Shown here piece after piece: positions 45,619 to 56,184 of a stretch of DNA of 64,000 nt. The notes under the pieces are model-generated. The model did not search any database, was not told the origin of the DNA, and saw only the letters and a list, made by a program, of their open reading frames with translations. The stretch comes from Solibacillus palustris (GTDB taxonomy: Bacteria > Bacillota > Bacilli > Bacillales_A > Planococcaceae), in NCBI RefSeq assembly GCF_022549215.1, contig NZ_JAKZFC010000001.1, positions 992,001 through 1,056,000 of the forward strand, written 5' to 3'. Numbering within the stretch: the stretch's first letter is position 1; every line of letters begins with the position of its first letter. The position numbers and the translations under genes are program-made.

Positions 45619-45885
45619 ATGTTGCAACATCTTATGCAAATGAGTCCATCGGTATATGTATTAGCATCAGCACGTGGTCCATTAGCAAGTATGCACGCAC
45701 TTGATGTCATGTGGGTCTCGTTTTATTCAATCGGCTTATTGCTTGTTTCGTTATTAATAATTTCGGCCGTTCGTAAATGGGTACATAATGCTTTATTATC
45801 TTTTCTTTTGAAATTAGTCGCGTATGTTATGTTTTTTATCGGAACATTATTAATGGTGCTTGTCATATTAACATGGCCAAACTAA
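45619..45885 (+). CDS. yphE: YphE-like small membrane protein (DUF2768)
   Basis: 88 residues from the ATG at 45619 (AGGAAGG upstream). Two membrane helices (about 30-50 and 60-83). A start at the internal Met25 (MHALDVMWVSFYSIGL) would give a length closer to the usual DUF2768 size. Position between gpsA and yphF matches yphE. Function unknown. Confidence 0.75.
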   Translation: MLQHLMQMSPSVYVLASARGPLASMHALDVMWVSFYSIGLLLVSLLIISAVRKWVHNALLSFLLKLVAYVMFFIGTLLMVLVILTWPN

Positions 45886-45901
45886 TGAAAGAGGGATACA
45901 T

Positions 45902-46621
45902 ATGAAAAAGTTATCGAAATGTTTTGTTGTTTTATCATTTGTTGTAGTATTGCTAGCAGGTTGTGGCTCACCGGCAAATTTTGATCAGTCGAGTTTGCGT
46001 CCTGATATTGATATGCTTGCGGGTGTACAACGTGCAGTTGAAGAATATCAAAAGGATACGGGCGTGTTACCGATAAAAACGCGAGATGAAGATACAGATA
46101 TTTTCATTAAATACTTAATTGATTTTGATAAGCTCGTGCCCAAATATATTGGTTCTCCTCCAGCGAATTCCTATGAAAAAGGCGGTATTTTTCAATATAT
46201 GATTTGGGATGCGGAGAACAATCCGACCGTCAAATTAGTGGATTTACGTACACCAGAGCGCATGCGTGAGATTAATATTCGTTTCCATGCAGCCGAGTAT
46301 CCGCAGTTTAAAGATAAGGTGCAAGAGCATGTATACACGATCAATTATGAGAACATTGGTTTTGAAGAAGAGAAAACGGTAAATAGTCCCTATTCAAACA
46401 ACCAATTGCCATTTATCGTAACAGTAGAAGGGGATATTTATGTCGATTATTCCATCGATTTATATAATTATATGAAAGATAATAATCTAACTGCGAAGCC
46501 TGGTGATGACATTCGTGAGCTATTGGTAGATAATTTCCCAGTAGTGCCGGCATATTCATTACCATATACAGTGGATGAAAATAATGAGCCGATTATTGTC
46601 TATGATCCTCTCAAAAAATAA
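45902..46621 (+). CDS. yphF: YphF-like lipoprotein
   Basis: 239 residues. Lipoprotein signal with lipobox LLAGC (Cys21) and a mature domain with no motif I recognise. Length and position upstream of spoIVA match YphF of B. subtilis. GAGGGAT precedes the ATG, 16 bases after yphE. A terminator follows. Confidence 0.85.
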   Translation: MKKLSKCFVVLSFVVVLLAGCGSPANFDQSSLRPDIDMLAGVQRAVEEYQKDTGVLPIKTRDEDTDIFIKYLIDFDKLVPKYIGSPPANSYEKGGIFQYMIWDAENNPTVKLVDLRTPERMREINIRFHAAEYPQFKDKVQEHVYTINYENIGFEEEKTVNSPYSNNQLPFIVTVEGDIYVDYSIDLYNYMKDNNLTAKPGDDIRELLVDNFPVVPAYSLPYTVDENNEPIIVYDPLKK

Positions 46622-46626
46622 TTTGT

Positions 46627-46658
46627 AAAATCTCGCACTGTACGTGCGGGATTTTTTT
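46627..46658 (+). terminator. Terminator of yphF
   Basis: 12-pair stem with one wobble around TGTAC, then TTTTTTT. Confidence 0.88.
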
Positions 46659-46738
46659 CATAGTATGGACGTTTAATTCATATGGTGTTAGTGAGCATTT
46701 TTGCAGTTTTTGATTTCGCTTAAAGAGGAGGCAGTGCA

Positions 46739-48217
46739 ATTAGCGAACAAATTTTCCAACAGTTGGCACAACGGACAAACGGTGATTTGTATATTGGGGT
46801 AGTGGGACCTGTTCGAGTAGGGAAGTCGACATTTGTGAAAAAGGTAATGGAGAATGTTATATTACCGAATATTGATAATGCAGAAGACCGGATGCGCGCA
46901 ATGGATGAATTACCTCAAAGTTCGCCGGGGCCGGTTATTATGACGTCTGAGCCGAAATTTGTTCCTGCACAGGGAACAACGGTTACATTTGGACAAAGTG
47001 CAATTCCAATGCGTGTGCGACTTGTAGATTGTGTAGGGTATGTTATTGACGGTGCGAAAGGTTATGAAGATGAGTCAGGTCCAAAATATGTCCAAACACC
47101 ATGGCATAATGAAGCAATCGCGTTTCAAGAAGCGGCCAAAATTGGTACGGACAAAGTAATTAGAGATCATGCAAATATCGGTATTGTAATTACTGCAGAC
47201 GGTACAGTAAATGGCATGAGTCGCGCGGCTGCTCAAAAAGCCGAAGAAGAAATTATCGGGCAGCTAACGGATATTGGCAAGCCGTTTGTCATTGTTTTAA
47301 ATAGTAACACGCCAAATAGTATGGAAGCACAAACGATCCGCAATCAATTAGCGGAGAAGTATGAAGTACCGGTTATTGCGACATCTATTACAAATATGCA
47401 ATTAGAGGATATTATGCATGTCCTTGAAGAAGCGCTATTTGAATTTCCAGTTAAAGAAATACAAGTAGAAAAGCCAGATTGGTTAGATGTGCTTGATAAC
47501 GAACACGAAATTAATGAAACACTTTCTTTTGCAAGTGCTCAGCTGCAAGATGATTTTATGAAAATTCGTGATGTTGAAGAAGCAAGTGCGATTTTACAAC
47601 AAATTGATTTTGTCGAAAGCTGTTCAGTGGAGTCAATTGATCCTGGGTTAGGTGTTGCGACTTTACGTGTAACGCTCTACAATGACATTTATAAGGACGT
47701 ATGTAAGCAATGGCTTGAAAAACCAGTAGATTCAAAAAAGGATTGGCTGTTATTTATTAAAGAAGCTTCAGAAGCTAAAAGTGCGCAGCAGCGTTTCCGC
47801 AATGCGATTGAAGAAGCTAAGGGTAGTGGCTACGGTGTGACATTACCAATGATGGATGAATTTGATCCGAGTGAGCCAGAACTGATTTCTCAAAATAATT
47901 TTTATGGCGTGCGTATGAAAGCCGTTGCGCCGTCTTACCACATTATTCGAATCGACATGGAAGCTGAGTTTGCACCATTAATTGGTTCGGAATTTCATAG
48001 CCAGCATTTGCTGAAGGATTTACAGCATGCGTATTCATATGACCGAAATGCGCTTTGGCAAACGCAATTATTTGGAACGCCATTACATGAGGTGCTGACA
48101 GAAAGTATTCGCTATAAGATGAAAGGCGTACCAGAACATGCTAAAAATCGTATGCGTTTAATGCTTGAACGAATGATTAATGAAGGTGAACGCGGCTTGA
48201 TTACGTTTATCATCTAA
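46739..48217 (+). CDS. spoIVA: SpoIVA, spore-coat basement ATPase, likely ATT start
   Basis: 492 residues if started at ATT 46739, equal to B. subtilis SpoIVA. Walker A GPVRVGKST (about 25-33), the SpoIVA TRAFAC-like ATPase core to about 230, a middle domain and the conserved C-terminus GERGLITFII needed for localisation. A strong AGAGGAGG ends seven bases before the ATT. The next usable codon, TTG 46763, would cut off SEQIFQQL, which aligns with conserved N-terminal sequence. Polymerises on the forespore membrane to seat the coat. Confidence 0.95.
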   Translation: MSEQIFQQLAQRTNGDLYIGVVGPVRVGKSTFVKKVMENVILPNIDNAEDRMRAMDELPQSSPGPVIMTSEPKFVPAQGTTVTFGQSAIPMRVRLVDCVGYVIDGAKGYEDESGPKYVQTPWHNEAIAFQEAAKIGTDKVIRDHANIGIVITADGTVNGMSRAAAQKAEEEIIGQLTDIGKPFVIVLNSNTPNSMEAQTIRNQLAEKYEVPVIATSITNMQLEDIMHVLEEALFEFPVKEIQVEKPDWLDVLDNEHEINETLSFASAQLQDDFMKIRDVEEASAILQQIDFVESCSVESIDPGLGVATLRVTLYNDIYKDVCKQWLEKPVDSKKDWLLFIKEASEAKSAQQRFRNAIEEAKGSGYGVTLPMMDEFDPSEPELISQNNFYGVRMKAVAPSYHIIRIDMEAEFAPLIGSEFHSQHLLKDLQHAYSYDRNALWQTQLFGTPLHEVLTESIRYKMKGVPEHAKNRMRLMLERMINEGERGLITFII

Positions 48218-48235
48218 CGTGTTTTAGCAAAATAA

Positions 48236-48395
48236 TTATTGCCTCTGGCGGATGTTATAGATTTTTAGAGGAGTTTTTAAGAGGAGGTCAGCCTAAAAAC
48301 ATCACATCCTGTGATAAAGGCTGACTGATTCACGTACTGTGACCCTACGCTTAAAAATCTGAACGCAATTACGCCGAGGCGCAATGAATAAAAAT
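48236..48395 (+). repeat. Composite intergenic element E (right half)
   Basis: Equivalent to the right half of element B: GGCGGATGTTATAGATTTTTAG, AGAGGAGGTCAGCC, one module, TTAAAAATCTGAACG and the GCAATTACGCCGAGGCGCAA hairpin. The left half with its module is missing. Confidence 0.78.
48287..48344 (+). repeat. Structured module, copy E
   Basis: Outer stem GTCAGCC/GGCTGAC, inner ATCAC-ATCCT-GTGAT, second hairpin TCAC-GTACT-GTGA. Linkers TAAAAAC and AAA. Confidence 0.8.
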
Positions 48396-48589
48396 AGGGT
48401 ATAAAGAGAATAGTAATACATGTACAGGATAGCTCACTTTCTAGGTGATTTGTCCTGTAATTTATGTTTTTATGTAAAAAAAGTTAATTTATCAGTAAAA
48501 CATGAATGAATTCAGTTGCGTAGCGGTTTTCAGTGTGTTACTCTTTTTACAGGATTTGATTCATGACCCTTTGAGAGGAGGTGAATGGT

Positions 48590-48862
48590 GTGAATAAAAC
48601 AGAATTAGTAAACTCTGTTGCTGAAGCTGCAGGTCTTTCTAAAAAAGATGCTTCTAAAGCAGTTGAAGCTGTATTTGATACAATTCAAGATGCTCTTGCA
48701 AAGGGTGACAAAGTACAATTAATCGGTTTTGGTAACTTCGAAGTACGTGAACGTGCGGCTCGCAAAGGTCGTAACCCACAAACTGGTTTAGAAATCGAAA
48801 TCGCTGCTTCAAAAGTACCTGCTTTCAAGCCAGGTAAAGCACTTAAAGACGCTGTAAAATAA
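48590..48862 (+). CDS. hbs: DNA-binding protein HU
   Basis: 90 residues from the GTG at 48590 (AGAGGAGGTGAATG upstream); a GTG three codons earlier overlaps the ribosome site. [21 protein letters not shown], the [22 protein letters not shown] beta-arm and the [16 protein letters not shown] end are classic HU. Nucleoid protein, often essential in Firmicutes. Confidence 0.97.
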   Translation: MNKTELVNSVAEAAGLSKKDASKAVEAVFDTIQDALAKGDKVQLIGFGNFEVRERAARKGRNPQTGLEIEIAASKVPAFKPGKALKDAVK

Positions 48863-48882
48863 TTCAGCCTCTAGAGTTACAT

Positions 48883-48920
48883 AGAGTAGTCCTCAGTTTA
48901 CTTGAGGACTACTCTTTTTT
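48883..48920 (+). terminator. Terminator of hbs
   Basis: 13-bp perfect stem (48883-48895 with 48903-48915), seven-base loop and T run. Confidence 0.95.
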
Positions 48921-49158
48921 CGTATGCAGCAGAAATAACCGAAAATAAATATAGAATTGTAGAAATATTTTGTACGTAAAGCATTTTTCTATAGTAACTA
49001 TGATAAAAATAGAAGAACTGTTTTGAACTTAAGCGCCATATGTGCTACGATTCAAGGGTATGTTTAAAGTTAATAAATAAATAAACACGGAATAGAAATG
49101 TAAGTTTTCATATTCAATAATACATAAAACGTTTTGGTTTGTAGGAGGAACTTTTTTC

Positions 49159-49728
49159 ATGACAAATGTCGATTTAAAGAAGATTGAAGAAGCAGTAAAA
49201 ATGATTTTAGAAGCAGTTGGTGAAGATGTTGATCGTGAAGGGTTACTAGATACGCCAAAACGTGTTTCAAAGATGTATGCAGAAATGTTTAGTGGTTTGA
49301 ACGAAGACCCGCGAGAATTTTTTAGCACTGTATTTCATGAAGACCATGAAGAATTTGTCTTAGTAAAAGATATCGCATTCCATTCAATGTGCGAGCATCA
49401 TTTAGTTCCGTTTTACGGAAAGGCACATGTGGCGTATATTCCAAAAGACGGTAAAGTAGCAGGGTTAAGTAAGCTAGGTCGCTGTGTGGAGTCTGTTGCA
49501 CGCCGCCCTCAATTACAAGAGCGTATCACTTCTACTGTAGCCGATACAATTATGGAAATGCTTGATCCAAAAGGTGTATATGTTGTTGTAGAAGCAGAGC
49601 ATATGTGTATGACGATGCGTGGACTAAAAAAACCCGGTGCTAAAACAGTAACAGCTGTTGCACGTGGTTTGTATGAAACAGACGATGTAAAACGTAATGA
49701 AGTTATTACGTTCATTCAAATGAATTAA
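49159..49728 (+). CDS. folE: GTP cyclohydrolase I
   Basis: 189 residues (MtrA in B. subtilis). Zinc and active-site motifs [11 protein letters not shown] (Cys-His-His) and the second Cys in [11 protein letters not shown] are intact, as is the GLSKLGR substrate loop. First step of folate synthesis from GTP. GTAGGAGG precedes the ATG. mtrB lies 142 bases downstream, as in the mtrAB operon. Confidence 0.96.
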   Translation: MTNVDLKKIEEAVKMILEAVGEDVDREGLLDTPKRVSKMYAEMFSGLNEDPREFFSTVFHEDHEEFVLVKDIAFHSMCEHHLVPFYGKAHVAYIPKDGKVAGLSKLGRCVESVARRPQLQERITSTVADTIMEMLDPKGVYVVVEAEHMCMTMRGLKKPGAKTVTAVARGLYETDDVKRNEVITFIQMN

Positions 49729-49870
49729 TTAAATTAATATATGGTATGATAAGAAAAACACGTTTCGCACAAAATAGTGTAAAATGATGTCTAATCTTAT
49801 GTGGAATCAATAAAAATTAATATTTTTTATCCACTAGAAAAAGAATTCGAGATGTGGGGAGAACGAAACA

Positions 49871-50086
49871 ATGGCACAACCAGATTATATTATTATCGAA
49901 GCTGAAGAAGATGGCGTACATGTAATTGGTTTAACTCGTGGCACAGATACTAAGTTTCACCATTCTGAAAAATTAGACGCAGGTGAAGTGATGATTGCGC
50001 AATTTACAGAGCATACGTCAGCGATGAAAATTCGCGGTAAAGCAAAAATTCATTCAGTACATGGTGTCGTACAAAGTAAAAAATAA
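49871..50086 (+). CDS. mtrB: TRAP, tryptophan RNA-binding attenuation protein
   Basis: 71 residues, beta-rich subunit of the 11-mer TRAP ring. RNA-contacting residues are kept in the [29 protein letters not shown] stretch (Lys and Arg of KIRGKAK). TRAP bound to tryptophan wraps (G/U)AG repeats in trp leader RNA. No trp biosynthetic genes are in this window although the flanking aro/his/tyr genes are. Confidence 0.95.
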   Translation: MAQPDYIIIEAEEDGVHVIGLTRGTDTKFHHSEKLDAGEVMIAQFTEHTSAMKIRGKAKIHSVHGVVQSKK

Positions 50087-50139
50087 TCAGATACGATTTA
50101 GTATTTGAAGCTTGAAAACAGTGAAATGGAGTAATTTCT

Positions 50140-50883
50140 ATGAGTGCAACATCTATTACACAAGCCATCAACACGTTACAATCAAATATTTTACAGCATG
50201 TTCATCATAGAGCATTACTACAAAATGTTGGACAACCTACATTGCAACAAGAGCAACTATTTTTCATTCAATTTCCATTTCTAAACGAAACGCCAATGAA
50301 TGATGAGCAAATGAAAAGTGCGGTTGCTGTAGGGGTTGTACATGCATCGCTATTAGAGCATGAAAATGTAAAAGAAACCGAGAGTACAAGCAAACAGCAG
50401 CAACTAACCGTCCTTTCGGGTGATTATTATAGTGGACGTTATTATCAAATATTAGCTCACACAGGTAATATCGCATTGATTCAAAAACTTTCGCAGGGTA
50501 TCGTAGAGCGTTGTGAGCATCAAGTCCGTATTTACGAGCAGTCTCACACATTAGAAGATTGGATTGACAGCCTGACCGTGATTGAAAGTAAATTGATCGA
50601 GCAATTTTATGTAGTATACAACTTTACAACATATATTGAGCTCATGAAACAATCGTTAACAGTCATTCGATTACAAAAAGAGTTGAATACGTTGCAACAA
50701 GGGCAATCTGGCTTTTTGTATAAAGCATTTTTGCTAGATGGGCAAGCGTTTTCACGCGATGCTTTAATTGAGGCGTTACAACAGCAAATACAGCAGCGTA
50801 ATGAGCAATTGCAAGAACTGCTAAACAATACAAAAATTGATGAAGAGCTTAAGCAGACAATCGCGCAACTGATTGCGATATAG
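50140..50883 (+). CDS. hepS: Heptaprenyl diphosphate synthase component I
   Basis: 247 residues, HepS-family small subunit. No DDxxD motif is expected or seen. It pairs with HepT (51632) to form the chain-length-determining synthase for the menaquinone side chain. Order hepS-menG-hepT matches B. subtilis. The weak similarity typical of HepS makes assignment rely on both context and the pattern of N-terminal helices. Confidence 0.9.
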   Translation: MSATSITQAINTLQSNILQHVHHRALLQNVGQPTLQQEQLFFIQFPFLNETPMNDEQMKSAVAVGVVHASLLEHENVKETESTSKQQQLTVLSGDYYSGRYYQILAHTGNIALIQKLSQGIVERCEHQVRIYEQSHTLEDWIDSLTVIESKLIEQFYVVYNFTTYIELMKQSLTVIRLQKELNTLQQGQSGFLYKAFLLDGQAFSRDALIEALQQQIQQRNEQLQELLNNTKIDEELKQTIAQLIAI

Positions 50884-50907
50884 TGATACAAGGAAGGTTT
50901 TGAAAAA

Positions 50908-51609
50908 ATGGGAAAATCGAAAGAACAGCGAGTTCATGAAGTGTTTGAAAATATTTCAGACAGCTACGATAAAATGAACTCCGTAATTAGTTTCCAAATG
51001 CATATTGGCTGGCGTGATGATACGATGAAGCGTATGGACGTAAAAAAGGGTTCTAAATGCTTAGACATATGCTGTGGTACTGCTGACTGGACAATCGCCC
51101 TAGCAAAAGCAGTTGGCGAAGAAGGTACGGTAAAGGGACTAGATTTCAGTGAAAACATGTTAAAGGTCGGAAAAGAAAAAACGGCCAATATGAAAAACGT
51201 GGAGCTTATTCATGGTAATGCGATGGAATTACCATTTGAGGATAATACATTTGATTATGTAACAATCGGTTTTGGCTTACGAAATGTACCAGATTATTTG
51301 CAAGTATTACGCGAAATGAATCGTGTCGTAAAACCAGGTGGCATGGTTGTATGTTTAGAAACATCGCAATCTGAAATTCCAGGATATCGTCAGTTATTCC
51401 GTTTTTACTTTAAATACATTATGCCGATTTTCGGAAAGCTATTTGCCAAAAGCTATAAGGAGTATTCTTGGTTACAAGAATCAGCAAATGATTTTCCAGG
51501 TATGAAAAAGCTAGCGCAAATGTTTAAAGAAGCGGGCTTACAAAGTGTGACGTATAAACCATATAGCGGTGGGGCAGCTGCTATGCATATGGGCTTTAAA
51601 AAGAAATAA
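50908..51609 (+). CDS. menG: Demethylmenaquinone methyltransferase (MenG/UbiE)
   Basis: 233 residues, SAM-dependent methyltransferase of the UbiE/COQ5 family. [18 protein letters not shown] is the SAM-binding motif I, and [13 protein letters not shown] and [15 protein letters not shown] are UbiE signatures. Last step of menaquinone synthesis; placed between the two heptaprenyl synthase subunits. AAGGAAGG precedes the ATG. Confidence 0.96.
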   Translation: MGKSKEQRVHEVFENISDSYDKMNSVISFQMHIGWRDDTMKRMDVKKGSKCLDICCGTADWTIALAKAVGEEGTVKGLDFSENMLKVGKEKTANMKNVELIHGNAMELPFEDNTFDYVTIGFGLRNVPDYLQVLREMNRVVKPGGMVVCLETSQSEIPGYRQLFRFYFKYIMPIFGKLFAKSYKEYSWLQESANDFPGMKKLAQMFKEAGLQSVTYKPYSGGAAAMHMGFKKK

Positions 51610-51631
51610 TAGTGGGAGTAGGTTTTGACGC

Positions 51632-52606
51632 GTGGAAAAGATGAAACTAAAAATGCTATATGCGGATATTAAATCAGATATAGAAATCATCGAAAACGAA
51701 TTAGAACAAGCGTTGAATTCATCTTCACACATATTGAATAATGCCTCTATTTATTTACTACAAGGCGGCGGAAAGCGTATTCGCCCTGTATTTGTGTTAC
51801 TAAGTGCAAAGTTTGGCGACTATAATATTGAGCGAATGAAAAATATCGCCGTACCATTAGAATTGATTCATATGGGTTCATTAGTGCATGATGATGTCAT
51901 TGATGATTCAGATATGCGTCGTGGACGTGAAACAGTGAAGTCTCAGTATAATAACCGTGTTGCGATGTATACAGGTAACTTTATTTTCGGTAAAGCATTG
52001 CAATACGTTACAGATATTGAAGATCCACGTGTGCATCGGATTTTAGCAGAAACGATGGTAGAGTTAGTAAATGGAGAGGTTATTCAAATCGAGGATAAGT
52101 TTCGTTTAGATCAACATTTGAAAGATTATTTCCGTCGCATTAAGCGTAAAACAGCGTTATTAATAGAATCAAGTTGCGAGCTAGGAGCAGTGGTTAGTGG
52201 AGCTGATGAAAAAACAATTCGTCACTTAAAACGCTACGGCTATTTTGTAGGCATGAGTTTCCAAATTGTTGACGATATTTTAGATTTCACTGCAACCGAC
52301 AAGCAATTAGGGAAGCCTGCTGGAAGCGACTTGCTACAGGGAAATGTAACATTACCGATTCTATTAATGAAGGATGATCCAATGTTGGCTCCATACTTAG
52401 AAAAGGTAGCATCACATGGATTAACTGAACAGGAGCGGTTAGAAATGCTAGCACTTGTTCGTAAATCGACTGCTATAAAAGAGGCAACGAAAATTAGTAA
52501 CCTTTACTTACAAAAAGCATTAAGAGAAGTAGAGGCATTACCAAATCATCCAATGAAGAAAAAACTACGTGATATCGCGCTTTATATGGGTAAAAGAAAA
52601 TCGTAA
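51632..52606 (+). CDS. hepT: Heptaprenyl diphosphate synthase component II
   Basis: 324 residues, trans-isoprenyl diphosphate synthase. First aspartate-rich motif DDVIDD near 88-93 and second DDILD near 214-218, with GGGKRIRP and QGNVTLPIL. The GTG at 51632 is used; an ATG three codons later (MKLKML) is equally plausible. Catalytic partner of HepS. Confidence 0.95.
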   Translation: MEKMKLKMLYADIKSDIEIIENELEQALNSSSHILNNASIYLLQGGGKRIRPVFVLLSAKFGDYNIERMKNIAVPLELIHMGSLVHDDVIDDSDMRRGRETVKSQYNNRVAMYTGNFIFGKALQYVTDIEDPRVHRILAETMVELVNGEVIQIEDKFRLDQHLKDYFRRIKRKTALLIESSCELGAVVSGADEKTIRHLKRYGYFVGMSFQIVDDILDFTATDKQLGKPAGSDLLQGNVTLPILLMKDDPMLAPYLEKVASHGLTEQERLEMLALVRKSTAIKEATKISNLYLQKALREVEALPNHPMKKKLRDIALYMGKRKS

Positions 52607-52721
52607 AATATTTGAGCAAATTTCGGTATTACTCTAATATTTGTTGCAGTTTGAGTGCGGTTTTGGTAATATTTATCGGTAGGTGTAAAACCTTTTACTC
52701 AAATTTAAGGAGTGTTTAATA

Positions 52722-53141
52722 ATGGCAATCGAAAAAACTTTTTTAATGGTTAAACCTGATGGCGTTGAACGTCAAGTAGTTGGAGATATCGTAGACCGCT
52801 TTGAACGTCGTGGTTTCGAATTACGTGGAGCAAAATTAATGGTAGCTTCTCGTGAATTAGCTGAAGCACACTATGCTGAGCATGCTGAACGTCCATTCTT
52901 CGGTGAATTAGTAGACTTCATCACTTCTGGACCAGTATTTGGTATGGTTTGGGAAGGCGAAAACGTAATCCAATTAGCTCGTATCATGATGGGTGCAACT
53001 AAACCTGAAGATTCAAACCCAGGTACAATCCGCGGTGACTACGCTGTAACTTTATCTCACAACGTAATCCACGGTTCTGACTCTTTAGCGTCTGCTGAAC
53101 GCGAAATCGGTTTATGGTTCCCAGAAGGTTTAGCTGAATAA
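52722..53141 (+). CDS. ndk: Nucleoside diphosphate kinase
   Basis: 139 residues. [11 protein letters not shown] and the catalytic His in NVIHGSDS are intact, and the C-terminus ends WFPEGLAE. Balances NTP pools by phosphate exchange through a phospho-His. AAGGAG precedes the ATG; a terminator follows. Confidence 0.98.
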   Translation: MAIEKTFLMVKPDGVERQVVGDIVDRFERRGFELRGAKLMVASRELAEAHYAEHAERPFFGELVDFITSGPVFGMVWEGENVIQLARIMMGATKPEDSNPGTIRGDYAVTLSHNVIHGSDSLASAEREIGLWFPEGLAE

Positions 53142-53154
53142 TCTAACCTATTCA

Positions 53155-53185
53155 AAAGCTATCACTTTAAGTGGTGGCTTTTTTC
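53155..53185 (+). terminator. Terminator of ndk
   Basis: About ten pairs including wobbles (AGCTATCAC with GTGGTGGCT) then TTTTTT. Confidence 0.8.
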
Positions 53186-53288
53186 TTATTTATTGCAACG
53201 AATAATCTCAAATAATGCTATAATATATCTGAATAATTGAACTAATTTTGATATATAACGTATCTAGTAGTAAAGGAGAGAATAGTAC

Positions 53289-53513
53289 ATGTTATGGGTA
53301 ATGATTATGGTAATCGCGGTTGTTGGAATTTTAACAGATACATATACTAAAAATAAAAAAATAGAACTCAAGCGATTAGACAAGGAAATCCAATTAGAGA
53401 AACTACGTCTAGAAAATTTTGATAAAGAGACAGAGAAGATGAAGCTAGAATTAGATTATACAAAGCAGCAGTTGTTAGAAACGAAACAACCATATAATAG
53501 TTTAGAAAAGTAA
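53289..53513 (+). CDS. Small membrane-anchored coiled-coil protein 1
   Basis: 74 residues: an N-terminal helix (about 2-17) and a charged heptad-like coiled coil (20-64). Its C-terminal half (ETEKMKLELDYTKQQLLETK) closely matches the next gene product, so the two arose by tandem duplication. AAAGGAGAG precedes the ATG. No family recognised; not present at this spot in B. subtilis. Confidence 0.75.
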   Translation: MLWVMIMVIAVVGILTDTYTKNKKIELKRLDKEIQLEKLRLENFDKETEKMKLELDYTKQQLLETKQPYNSLEK

Positions 53514-53543
53514 AGCAATGGATAGGGGAGTGTATTACTACTT

Positions 53544-53774
53544 ATGGAAGCTATTATTATTTTGTCTATAATTTTTGGTTCAGGTGCATTAATTGCTTTA
53601 ACTGCTATTTTGACTGCGCATAAAAGATCTAGTTTAAAGCTACAAATCAAAATGCTGGAAACGGAAACGCAACTTGAGCAAATTCGTATGGAAGGCTATC
53701 AACTAGAAACAGAAAAAATGCGATTAGAGCTCGAACATTCGAAACAACTTCTACTCGAAACTCGTAAGGATTAA
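53544..53774 (+). CDS. Small membrane-anchored coiled-coil protein 2
   Basis: 76 residues: an N-terminal helix (about 3-24) and a coiled coil (30-72) containing ETEKMRLELEHSKQLLLETR. Paralogue of the preceding gene, 30 bases away. GGGGAG precedes the ATG, although spacing is long. Possibly a pair forming a heteromeric membrane complex; function unknown. Confidence 0.72.
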   Translation: MEAIIILSIIFGSGALIALTAILTAHKRSSLKLQIKMLETETQLEQIRMEGYQLETEKMRLELEHSKQLLLETRKD

Positions 53775-53775
53775 A

Positions 53776-53880
53776 TCAATCACGCCTTGGCGAAATTGAG
53801 TCCAGATTTTTTTCAAGTGCGCTTAAAAAAATACCACAAAAAAGTCTGTGACATCCACCGGGGGATGAATCAAGTTAATA
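53776..53880 (-). repeat. Composite intergenic element F (inverted, module lost)
   Basis: On the minus strand this reads CTTGATTCA, CCCCCGGTGGATGTCACAG plus a T run, then GAAAAAAATCTGGAC and a degenerate terminal hairpin, as in element B. The 59-nt module that should lie between is absent. Confidence 0.72.
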
Positions 53881-53935
53881 TATGCAATCCCTATTTCAGA
53901 ATTTGGGATAATCGGCTATAATAGGCTTACGATAG

Positions 53936-54727
<792 letters not shown>

Positions 54728-54790
54728 CCGTTATTTTATTTTGTATGTCGTGAAAGCAGAACGTCAAATTGAATTTTGAGGCTCAAATTA

Positions 54791-54830
54791 ATGCGCTTTT
54801 CGTACAATCACGAAAGGCGTATTTTTGTTT
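54791..54830 (+). terminator. Terminator of cheR
   Basis: 13-pair stem (two wobbles) ATGCGCTTTTCGT with ACGAAAGGCGTAT, then TTTTGTTTT. Confidence 0.88.
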
Positions 54831-55001
54831 TAAGTCAATAATAATTCAATGATTTGCTTTTCCATGCATTATTTTTTAAGTTAAACGTTCAGAATATTCT
54901 AAAACAGTAAACGTATTTATGGAAAGGCTACTGCTATTTCAAATAAAATATGTTATAGTGAAAAATACATACTTTAGCGAGTTGAAGGGAGAAAGTGTTT
55001 T

Positions 55002-56183
55002 ATGCGTTATTTAACAGCAGGTGAGTCACATGGACCACAATTAACGACAATTATTGAGGGGTTGCCCTCACTTTTACCAGTTACTGCAGAGAAGATTAAT
55101 TATGATTTAAAACGTCGCCAAGGAGGACATGGCCGTGGACGACGGATGCAAATTGAAACAGATACAGTAGAAATCGTGTCAGGTGTACGCCACGGGAAAA
55201 CGCTAGGTTCCCCAGTGGCAATAGTTGTAACAAATGATGATTGGAAACACTGGACAAAAATTATGGGAGCTGAGGAGCTTCCAGAAGACATCGATCCAAA
55301 CGAAATCAAGCGTCAAATTTCACGCCCACGTCCAGGACATGCCGACTTAGTTGGTGGCATGAAGTATGGACACCGAGATTTACGTAATGTACTAGAGCGT
55401 TCAAGCGCGCGTGAAACAACGGTACGTGTAGCAGTTGGTTCGGTTGCCAAAACATTATTAAATGAGTTAGGTATCTCAATTGTTGCGCATGTAACAGAAA
55501 TTGTTGGCATTAAAGCGGATCAGGCACTTTTAGAAGGCAAATCAGCAGATGAAATTCGTGCAATTGTAGAAGAAGATCCGTGCTATTGTGTGGACCAAGA
55601 GGCTTCAGCAAAAATGGTAGAAGCGATTGACGATGCAAAAAAAGCAGGCGACTCTATCGGTGGCGTTGTAGAAGTAATTGTAGAAGGTTTACCAGCTGGT
55701 ATCGGTTCGTACGTCCATTACGACCGCAAATTAGATGCAAAGCTTGCCGCAGCCATGTTAAGCATTAACGCATTCAAAGGTGTGGAATTTGGAATTGGCT
55801 TTGAAATGGCACGAAAAAAAGGTTCGGAAGTTCATGATGAAATTTTATGGGATGAAGAAAATGGTTATACGCGTGCAACAAATCGCTTAGGTGGTTTAGA
55901 AGGTGGTATGACAACAGGTATGCCGATCATCGTGCGCGGCGTTATGAAACCAATCCCTACACTATATAAACCATTACAAAGTGTAGATATCGAAACAAAA
56001 GAACCGTTTAAAGCGAGTGTAGAGCGTTCAGATAGCTGTGCAGTTCCAGCAGCATCAATTGTGGCAGAGCATGTTATTGCCTGGGAAATCGCCAATGCCA
56101 TTGTTGAACAGTTCCACAGTGATCAATTACCGAAATTAAAGGCGCAACTAGACGCAATGCGTGCGTACACGAAGGAGTATTAA
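55002..56183 (+). CDS. aroC: Chorismate synthase
   Basis: 393 residues (AroF in B. subtilis naming). [59 protein letters not shown] and [15 protein letters not shown] are diagnostic. FMN-dependent conversion of EPSP to chorismate. First gene of an aroC-aroB-aroH-hisC-tyrA-aroA cluster. GAAGGGAG precedes the ATG. Confidence 0.97.
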   Translation: MRYLTAGESHGPQLTTIIEGLPSLLPVTAEKINYDLKRRQGGHGRGRRMQIETDTVEIVSGVRHGKTLGSPVAIVVTNDDWKHWTKIMGAEELPEDIDPNEIKRQISRPRPGHADLVGGMKYGHRDLRNVLERSSARETTVRVAVGSVAKTLLNELGISIVAHVTEIVGIKADQALLEGKSADEIRAIVEEDPCYCVDQEASAKMVEAIDDAKKAGDSIGGVVEVIVEGLPAGIGSYVHYDRKLDAKLAAAMLSINAFKGVEFGIGFEMARKKGSEVHDEILWDEENGYTRATNRLGGLEGGMTTGMPIIVRGVMKPIPTLYKPLQSVDIETKEPFKASVERSDSCAVPAASIVAEHVIAWEIANAIVEQFHSDQLPKLKAQLDAMRAYTKEY

Positions 56184-56184
56184 T

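Larger units (their letters stand above)
48218..48589. other. Gap between spoIVA and hbs
   Basis: 48236-48395 is a composite repeat element with one structured module. A seven-bp hairpin TACAGGA/TCCTGTA (48423-48459) follows. The rest is the AT-rich upstream region of hbs. No gene seen. Confidence 0.6.

Noticed and set aside
54831-55001. T-box or other riboswitch upstream of the aromatic cluster
   Set aside because: No T-box bulge sequence, no specifier stem and no terminator/antiterminator pair could be found.
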